Positions 7,251 to 12,164 of a DNA stretch of 12,164 nt are shown here, piece after piece. The notes below the pieces were generated by a model, which saw only the letters and a list, made by a program, of their open reading frames with translations, was not told where the DNA came from and did no database searches. The position numbers were made by a program, and so were the translations under genes. Source of the DNA: Thermoleophilaceae bacterium (GTDB taxonomy: Bacteria; Actinomycetota; Thermoleophilia; Solirubrobacterales; Thermoleophilaceae); contig JACCXP010000200.1 in assembly GCA_013696905.1 (NCBI GenBank), positions 1 through 12,164 on the forward strand. Reading direction: 5' to 3'. Position 1 is the first letter of the stretch; each line of letters opens with the position of its first letter.

Positions 7251-9548
7251 TCAGGCCTCGATCGCGGCCGGTGGCGCGCTGCGCGCCCCGGGCTCGGTCT
7301 TCCACTCGAGCAAGGCCCAGCCGCGGCGGCGGGCCTCGCGCGCGAGGCGGAAGTCCGGGTTGACGGCATAGGGGTGGCCGACGGCCTCGAGCATCGGCAG
7401 ATCAGACACCGAATCGCCATAGGCGTGACAGTCCGCGAGCTCGACACCGTGCTCGACGGCGAGGCGGGCGGTCAGCGACGCGCGCCCGTCGGCGGACAGC
7501 GGCGGCTCGGCGAGCTCGCCCGTGAAGGCTCCCCGGCGCTCGATCAGGCGGGCGGCGATCAGCTCGTCGGCGAGGTGCTCGAGCGGCTTGACGAGGAAGT
7601 CGAGCGCGCCGGTCAACAGCACGACGCGGTCGCCGCGGCGGCGGTGGCGACGGATCCGGCGCACGGCCTCCTGCTGCACGTGCGGCAGGATGAACTCGGA
7701 CAGCACGCCGGCCGCCTGCTCGCGCAGCTCGGCGGCCGGGAGATCGCGGTAGTTGCGGTAGAAGCGGCGGTTGAAGTCGACGCGCGAGCGGCGGTCGGAG
7801 GCGATGTAGCCGGGCGCTCGCGCGGCGAGGCCAAGCGTCCACAGCAGGCGGTCGGGTACCGGCATCTCGCGCGTCCGAAGCCAGGCGTAGAAGTGTGCGA
7901 CGGTCGTGTCGAGGACGACGCCCTCGACGTCGAAGAAGGCGAGCGCGGGCGGCCCCTCGGCGATCGCGCCGAGCTCGTCGCTCGCGACCCGTGGAGCGCT
8001 CGACGCCTGCCAGGGGCGGATCACCTCGCGAAGCGCGGGCAGGTGGATCTCGGTGAGGTAGCTCGGCCAGTCGATCCGCTCGACGTCGAAGGAGAAGCGC
8101 TCGGCGTCGTCGGGGTGCAGGGAGTCGAGCAGCTCGCGCGTGTAGCGGTCGTCGAACATGCAGTCGAGCTCGACGTAGGGGCCATAGATCTGCGCCAGGC
8201 GGCGCAGGCGCTCGAGTGCGCGGCGCTCCTGGTGCAGGCGCCGATCCACGGCCTCGCCGCCGAGGAGGGGGATACGCGCCGCCAGCCGACGTCCGATCCG
8301 GATCGCCTGGTCGCCGCGGTCGAGCGCCTTGAAGACGCGCGTGCTCGTGGAGTACTTCCAGTCGGGCACCTCGACGGGATAGCCGTCGTCGTCCGGCAGC
8401 GGGCGCTCGCGAAAGTAGGAGACGATCTCCTCGGCGGCATCCTCGAGCAGCAGCGGGTTGCGGGCGCCCGAGGCCACGTTCATGGTGCGCGGGCCGCCCT
8501 CTGGTGGATGCGCGGCTGCGGCGATGCAGGCGTTGGCGACGATGTCGACCGGCACGAGGTCGAGCCGCACCGAGCGATTGCTCGGGAAGCGGGTGATGAT
8601 CCCGCGCCCGTAGGCCAGGATGATCGGGTCGGCCACCTTGACTCCCTCGATCCAGCCGGGGAAGGGGTCGCGCAGCGCCGACTCGATGATCGTCGGGCGA
8701 ACGATCGTCAGCGAGGAGATGCCCTCGGCGAGCAACGCCCGCTCCGTCAGCGCCTTGGACAGGCCGTAGGCGTCCGACCACCCGAGCGCGCGCGAGCGCT
8801 CGCGGCCGCGCTCGGATAGCTGTGTGCCTACCCACCTGCGGCGGGCCTGCTCGGCGCGCGCGCCGATCGCCGGCGCACCCGCCGGGCCGACCTCCTCGCG
8901 AGCCTCGGCGACGAAGCGGTGCTGATGCTCGGGCAGGCGCGACTCGATCTCGATGTCGCGCCGCCACGCACGCGCGACGTCGAGCTCCGCGCCCATGTCC
9001 ACCGCCGGCTCTGCCGGAGCCTGGCCGGACGGACGCTCGAGCACGAGGCCCGTGCGCATGCCGGCGGCATACGCCGTGGAGACGTGCACGAAGTTTGGCT
9101 CGGAGCCCGACCGGCGCAGCGCCTCGACGATCGCGAGCGTGCCGAGCACGTTCAGCTCGAGCATCTCGTCGAGCGGCTGCTCGAACGACACCGAGGCCGC
9201 GCAGTGGATCACGGCGTCGACGTCTGAGAGGTCGAGCGGAGCCTCGCGCCCGAGGCCCGGGGCGGTGACGTCGCCCGCGAAGGCAGACAGCCGCCCGGTC
9301 TCGAGCGTCAACTCGGTCTCGACGCTTCGCCCGCCGTCGAAGGCCCGTGCGCCGAGCACCTGGTGCCTGAGCCGCTCTGTGGCGGCCTCGTCGCTCGGAG
9401 CGCGCAGCAGCAGGCGGATCGCTCCAAGCTCCGGCAGCTCACGCAGGCAGGTAGCGAGCACGGCCTTGCCGAGGAAGCCCGAGGCGCCGGTGATGAGGAG
9501 CGTCTTGCCGGTCAGGCGCTCGGCGATCGTCTGGGATGGGCCGGGCAC
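7251..9548 (-). CDS. Fatty acyl-CoA reductase-like SDR fused to HAD-IB phosphatase
   Basis: This 765-residue protein joins two enzymes. Residues about 14-480 are an extended SDR of the fatty acyl-CoA reductase type: NAD(P) motif TGASGFLGK (20-28), FVHVSTAYAAG, the catalytic Y261-GLS-K265, then a C-terminal FAR (male-sterility-like) segment with IYGPYVELDCMFDD and SFDVERIDWPSYLTEIHLPALREV. Residues about 530-745 are a HAD-IB (phosphoserine-phosphatase-like) domain: motif I FDVEGVV with Asp540, motif II VVLLTGA, and motif IV AYGDSVSDLPML. The second acid of motif I, normally Asp and the general acid/base, is Glu542. Acyl-CoA reductases of this kind make fatty alcohols or aldehydes, so a role in lipid or wax formation is likely; what the phosphatase acts on is unknown. 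The start is GTG at 9548, the first in frame, with no good ribosome binding site. The next gene, the dehydrogenase, starts 15 nt after its stop. Confidence 0.85.
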   Translation of the reverse strand: MPGPSQTIAERLTGKTLLITGASGFLGKAVLATCLRELPELGAIRLLLRAPSDEAATERLRHQVLGARAFDGGRSVETELTLETGRLSAFAGDVTAPGLGREAPLDLSDVDAVIHCAASVSFEQPLDEMLELNVLGTLAIVEALRRSGSEPNFVHVSTAYAAGMRTGLVLERPSGQAPAEPAVDMGAELDVARAWRRDIEIESRLPEHQHRFVAEAREEVGPAGAPAIGARAEQARRRWVGTQLSERGRERSRALGWSDAYGLSKALTERALLAEGISSLTIVRPTIIESALRDPFPGWIEGVKVADPIILAYGRGIITRFPSNRSVRLDLVPVDIVANACIAAAAHPPEGGPRTMNVASGARNPLLLEDAAEEIVSYFRERPLPDDDGYPVEVPDWKYSTSTRVFKALDRGDQAIRIGRRLAARIPLLGGEAVDRRLHQERRALERLRRLAQIYGPYVELDCMFDDRYTRELLDSLHPDDAERFSFDVERIDWPSYLTEIHLPALREVIRPWQASSAPRVASDELGAIAEGPPALAFFDVEGVVLDTTVAHFYAWLRTREMPVPDRLLWTLGLAARAPGYIASDRRSRVDFNRRFYRNYRDLPAAELREQAAGVLSEFILPHVQQEAVRRIRRHRRRGDRVVLLTGALDFLVKPLEHLADELIAARLIERRGAFTGELAEPPLSADGRASLTARLAVEHGVELADCHAYGDSVSDLPMLEAVGHPYAVNPDFRLAREARRRGWALLEWKTEPGARSAPPAAIEA

Positions 9549-9558
9549 GGAAGCGCGG

Positions 9559-9564
9559 ACCTTA
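9559..9564 (-). promoter_or_regulatory. Possible -10 box before the reductase-phosphatase fusion gene
   Basis: On the minus strand TAAGGT (TANNNT) lies 10 nt upstream of the GTG at 9548, just after the G/C hairpin. With the usual 6-7 nt to the first transcribed base, the mRNA leader would be only about 3 nt. No ribosome binding site is visible, which fits near-leaderless expression. The spacing is looser than at the other candidate boxes in the window and no -35 is clear. Confidence 0.3.
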
Positions 9565-9570
9565 GCGCCT

Positions 9571-9588
9571 ACCCCCCGAATGGGGGGT
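9571..9588 (-). terminator. G/C hairpin between larE and the fusion gene; possible terminator or attenuator
   Basis: ACCCCCC (9571-9577) and GGGGGGT (9582-9588) form a perfect 7-bp stem with a 4-base loop in the 63-nt gap after larE. On the minus strand the RNA would fold as a very stable hairpin 23 nt past the larE stop. There is no U-run after it, so it is not a textbook intrinsic terminator. It could cause pausing or Rho-linked termination, protect the 3' end of the cofactor mRNA, or separate two transcription units. Confidence 0.45.
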
Positions 9589-9611
9589 TCTGCAGGGCCT
9601 CGCCCAGGCCC

Positions 9612-10451
9612 TCACGCTCGCGAGGCCTGCGGCATCCGGAGCGTAAGCGCGTCGTTGAGGCGGCCCGACCGGAACGGCTCCCTGTCGATCTCGGCGCGCT
9701 CGTAGCCGGCCGATCGGATCGCCGCCTCGAGGGCCGTGCTCTCGCCCGGCTCGAGCGCGCGCTCGAGCTCCGGCGCGCCGAGCTCGAGCCGGCCCAGATC
9801 GCCGTGGTGGCGCACGCGCAGCTCCCGGTAGCCGAGGGCGCGGGCAGCGCGCTCGGCGCGGTCGACGCGGTCGAGTGTCGACGGATCGACGGGCGTCCCG
9901 TAGGGCACGCGCGAGGCCAGGCACGGGCTTGCGAGCTTGTGCGCGCTCGGCAGCCGCAGCCGCTCGGCGAGCGCGCGCACCTGCGCCTTGCCCACGCCGG
10001 CCTCGAGCAGCGGGTGCACGACGGCGTGCTCGGCGGCGGCGCGCAGGCCGGGGCGCCAGTCGCCGGTATCGTCGGCGTTCGCCCCCGACAGCAGCGCGGC
10101 GTATCCGCGCCTCGACGCGAGCGCGGCGAGCGTCTCGTAGAGCTCGGTCTTGCAGTGGTAGCAGCGGTCGGGGTCGTTGCGGCGGTAGCCCTCGCGCGCC
10201 AGCTCGTCCGTGGTGACGGTCTCGTGGCGGATCCACGCCGCCGCGGCCACCGCGCTCGCTCCGGCGAGCTCGCCCGCGGCGAGCGCCGGTGAGACGGCCG
10301 TCACGGCCAGCGCGCGGTCGCCGAGCGCGCGCGCGGCCAAGGCGGCGACCAGCGACGAGTCGACGCCGCCCGAGAAGGCGACGACGACGCTGTCGAGAGC
10401 GGCGATGCGGTGCTCGAGGCCCTTCTGGAGAGCGGCGAGATGCCGGCTCAT
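9612..10451 (-). CDS. larE: LarE, sulfur transferase for nickel-pincer cofactor synthesis
   Basis: This 279-residue PP-loop ATP pyrophosphatase adenylates the pyridinium carboxylates made by LarB and replaces their oxygen with sulfur, giving the dithio-acid that binds nickel. The PP-loop SGGVDSS is at 27-33. Other family phrases are DRCYHCKTELY, LLSGANADDTGDWRPGLRAAAEH, HPLLEAGVGKAQVR and SPCLASRVPYGTPV. The length matches the family. It has exactly three cysteines, Cys97, Cys100 and Cys177. Cys177 corresponds to the sacrificial Cys176 of Lactobacillus LarE, while the three together match the type that can hold a [4Fe-4S] cluster and transfer an extra sulfide catalytically. The ATG at 10451 overlaps the larC stop (ATGA), so it is translationally coupled to larC. 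The stop is followed by a strong hairpin. Confidence 0.95.
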   Translation of the reverse strand: MSRHLAALQKGLEHRIAALDSVVVAFSGGVDSSLVAALAARALGDRALAVTAVSPALAAGELAGASAVAAAAWIRHETVTTDELAREGYRRNDPDRCYHCKTELYETLAALASRRGYAALLSGANADDTGDWRPGLRAAAEHAVVHPLLEAGVGKAQVRALAERLRLPSAHKLASPCLASRVPYGTPVDPSTLDRVDRAERAARALGYRELRVRHHGDLGRLELGAPELERALEPGESTALEAAIRSAGYERAEIDREPFRSGRLNDALTLRMPQASRA

Positions 10452-11629
10452 CGCCTCACCTCACGCTCCGCGGCGGCGAGCGCGGCCGCCCACACGGACT
10501 TCACGGTGTGACCGCTGCCTAGCGCGACCCGCATGCAGTCGTCGTGCTCAGGCGCGAGGTTGAGCAGCTCGCCACCGAGGCGCCCGACCTTCACGCGCAC
10601 CGGCTCGCCGTGCACGCGCACGACCTCGAAGTCGCGTTCGAGCTCAACGCGCTCGAGGTGCGCGATCCGCAGCCCCAGTGCCGTCGTCGTGCGCAGGATC
10701 GCGTCGGCCACGGGGCGCTCGGCCTCAGGCCGCGCGAGCGCGGAGATCACGAGGCCGGGGCGCCCTTTCTTCATCTGCGCAGGCGTCGTCCACACATCGA
10801 GCGCGCCGGCCGCGAAGGCGGCGTCGGCGGCGTCCGGCACGAGCTCGGGAGCCATGTCGTCGAGGTTGGTCTCGATCAGCGACACGACCGCGTCCGCCCG
10901 GTCGCCGAGCCACTCGCCGACCAGTACGCGCACGAGGTTCGGCCGCTCCGCGAGCTCCCCCGAGCCGGCGCCGTAGCCGACGGCCTCGAGCTGCATCGGC
11001 GGCAGCGGCCCGTAACCCTCCGCAAGCGACGCCACGAGTGCGGCGCCGGTGGGGGTCACGAGCTCGGCCGACACGTCGACGCCGTGCAGCGGCGCGCCCT
11101 TCAGGAGCTCGAGCGTGGCGGGCGCGGGCAGTGGCAGCCTGCCGTGGGCGGCGTCGACGAACCCGCGCGGAGCCGGGAGCGGCGAGCACACGAGCCGCTC
11201 GATGCCGAGGTCCTCGAGCGCGAGTGCTACGCCGCAGACGTCGGCCAGAGCGTCCAATGCGCCGAGCTCGTGGAAGTGCACGTCCTCAGGCGCGACGTCA
11301 TGCACCGCCCCCTCGGCCTCGGCGAGCCGCCGGAACGTCTCCTGGGCACGCACCCGCGCGCGCTCGGGGAGGCCCGCCGTGTCGATCAGCTCGCGCACCT
11401 GGAGCCAGCGCCGGGGCGTGTCCTCGACCGGGGCGATCACCTCGAGCCGCGCGGCGGCTATGCCATGGCGCTGGGTGCGCGACAGCTCGAGTCGCAGGCC
11501 GTCGACGGCGAGCCCGCCGAGGCCGGCGCGCACTCCGTCGGCGTCGGCGCCTGCGTCGATCAGCGCGCCGAGCAGCATGTCCCCGGCGACACCGGCCACG
11601 CAGTCGACGTAGAGCAGGCGACCTGGCAT
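10448..11629 (-). CDS. larC: LarC, nickel-insertion cyclometallase for the pincer cofactor
   Basis: This 393-residue protein is a full-length LarC, which uses CTP to insert nickel into the dithio precursor and form the Ni-C and Ni-S bonds. Family signatures are VDCVAGVAGDMLLGALIDAG at the N-terminus, HFHELGALDALADVCGVALAL, GFVDAAHGRLPLPAPATLELL, VGYGAGSGEL, ETNLDDMAPEL and TTPAQMKKGRPG. The gene is one uninterrupted frame, unlike Lactobacillus plantarum, where a programmed frameshift joins larC1 and larC2. The ATG at 11629 is forced as the earliest start by an in-frame TAA 9 nt upstream. No ribosome binding site is present, but a TANNNT box ends 6 nt before the ATG. The larB gene ends 73 nt upstream, and larE overlaps the 3' end by 4 nt. 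Confidence 0.95.
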   Translation of the reverse strand: MPGRLLYVDCVAGVAGDMLLGALIDAGADADGVRAGLGGLAVDGLRLELSRTQRHGIAAARLEVIAPVEDTPRRWLQVRELIDTAGLPERARVRAQETFRRLAEAEGAVHDVAPEDVHFHELGALDALADVCGVALALEDLGIERLVCSPLPAPRGFVDAAHGRLPLPAPATLELLKGAPLHGVDVSAELVTPTGAALVASLAEGYGPLPPMQLEAVGYGAGSGELAERPNLVRVLVGEWLGDRADAVVSLIETNLDDMAPELVPDAADAAFAAGALDVWTTPAQMKKGRPGLVISALARPEAERPVADAILRTTTALGLRIAHLERVELERDFEVVRVHGEPVRVKVGRLGGELLNLAPEHDDCMRVALGSGHTVKSVWAAALAAAEREVRR

Positions 11630-11635
11630 CGAGCG

Positions 11636-11641
11636 AGATTA
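11636..11641 (-). promoter_or_regulatory. Candidate -10 box for a leaderless larC mRNA
   Basis: TAATCT on the minus strand (within the overlapping GATAATCT) ends exactly 6 nt before the larC ATG, the same spacing as TAGGGT before the beta-propeller gene at 77. An in-frame TAA and the lack of any Shine-Dalgarno sequence support initiation at the 5' end of the mRNA. It lies in the AT-richer 73-nt gap between larB and larC, so larC-larE may have their own promoter besides any read-through from larB. That gap also holds a weak TGCAG/CTGCA inverted repeat (11663-11676). No good -35 is visible. Confidence 0.45.
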
Positions 11642-11702
11642 TCGAGGGCTCAGGAGGGAGATTGCAGGGCACTGCACAACTCAAATCGCATGCGCGTGCA
11701 CC

Positions 11703-12164
11703 TCACTGCGCGCCCCCGGCGGCGCGGGCGATCCGCGCGGCGATCGTGCCGGCGCCGAAGCCGTCGTCGATGTTGACGACGGCCACCCCGGCGGCACAGG
11801 AGACGAGCATCGACAGCAGCGCGGAGATGCCACCGAAGGCCGCTCCGTAGCCGGTGCTCGTGGGCACGCCGATCACCGGCGCTGCGACGAGGCCACCGAC
11901 CACCGACGCGAGCGCCGCGTCCTGCCCGGCCACGACGACGACGCAATCCGCGCGCCCGAGGTCCGCGAGCGCTGGCGCGAGCCGGTGAAGCCCCGCGACG
12001 CCGGCGTCCTCGTGCAGCGAGACGGTCGTGCCGAGCAGCTCGGCACGCACGCGCGCCTCGTGCGCCACGGGCCCATCCGAGGTGCCGCCCGAGACGATCG
12101 TCACCTGACCGCAGGCCGCCGGCAGCGCACGCGCCACCCAGGCGAGGCGCGCGCGCGCGTGCTC
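11703..12164 (-). CDS. larB: LarB, pyridinium-3,5-biscarboxylic acid mononucleotide synthase (5' end outside window)
   Basis: The last 153 codons of larB are present and the frame runs open through the right edge, so roughly 100 N-terminal residues are missing. LarB carboxylates the nicotinate ring of nicotinic acid adenine dinucleotide and releases AMP, the first step of nickel-pincer cofactor synthesis. It shares the AIR-carboxylase (PurE-like) fold. Signatures seen are VSGGTSDGPVAHEA, VVAGQDAALASVVGGLVAAPVIGVPTSTGYG, ALLSMLVSCAAGVAVVNIDDGFGAG. The conserved Cys in the SCAAG segment is the residue implicated in covalent intermediate formation in characterised LarB. A GTG at 12137 is an internal Val codon, not the start, since the residues before it also fit the family. 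The gene leads the cofactor run and ends in TGA 73 nt before larC. Confidence 0.93.
   Translation of the reverse strand, partial: EHARARLAWVARALPAACGQVTIVSGGTSDGPVAHEARVRAELLGTTVSLHEDAGVAGLHRLAPALADLGRADCVVVVAGQDAALASVVGGLVAAPVIGVPTSTGYGAAFGGISALLSMLVSCAAGVAVVNIDDGFGAGTIAARIARAAGGAQ

Noticed and set aside
6447..8819. A 790-codon open frame on the plus strand
   Set aside because: It is antisense to the dehydrogenase and fusion genes, has the Arg/Ala/Gly/Glu-rich composition of a GC-rich shadow frame and shows no family motif.
10544..11776. A 410-codon plus-strand frame
   Set aside because: It is antisense to larC and the larB-larC gap, with no recognisable domain and shadow-frame composition.
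12151..12160. Alternating GC run at the right edge
   Set aside because: It encodes ordinary Ala/Arg codons of larB and is expected in GC-rich coding sequence.

Overview
This is a GC-rich window (about 70% G+C by eye) that reads like an actinobacterial chromosome. The grounds are a single-chain CofG-CofH FO synthase (FbiC type, coenzyme F420), frequent GTG starts, 4-nt start/stop overlaps, and several starts with a TANNNT box 6-7 nt upstream and no Shine-Dalgarno sequence, as in leaderless actinobacterial mRNAs. A Thermoleophilia-like lineage fits the style of the proteins, but that is an impression and not a measurement. There is no tRNA, rRNA, CRISPR array, insertion sequence or phage gene, and no gap over 300 bases without a gene.

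Left edge (1-1373, plus strand): a secreted beta-propeller protein of the SMP-30/gluconolactonase kind, then the first 82 codons of a GMC-family FAD oxidoreductase. The GMC gene stops abruptly at about 1369-1373. From there the sequence becomes, on the minus strand, the first 20 codons of a sarcosine oxidase beta-subunit-like gene (soxB). Two unrelated FAD enzymes are thus joined head to head through a 5-bp microhomology. This is either a real rearrangement or a chimeric join from amplification or assembly, so linkage of 1-1368 to the rest should not be trusted without checking.

The rest (1437-12164) is one run of minus-strand genes. In transcription order: larB (5' part outside the window), larC, larE, a fatty acyl-CoA reductase-like/HAD-phosphatase fusion, a zinc-dependent MDR dehydrogenase, a large LarA-type racemase homologue, a PlsC-type acyltransferase, fbiC, and the soxB fragment. 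LarB, LarC and LarE make the nickel-pincer nucleotide cofactor from nicotinic acid adenine dinucleotide. The LarA homologue keeps all three cofactor-binding residues (His, Lys, His) at the same spacing as lactate racemase, so it is probably the client enzyme.

The most interesting feature is that the client is not alone. GTGA overlaps couple it to a dehydrogenase upstream and an acyltransferase downstream, and a two-domain reductase-phosphatase lies between it and the cofactor genes. This suggests an uncharacterised nickel-pincer pathway joined to hydroxy-compound oxidation and acyl-lipid chemistry. Its substrate cannot be read from the sequence. A hairpin and a -10-like box between larE and the fusion gene suggest that the cofactor genes and the pathway genes can be transcribed separately.
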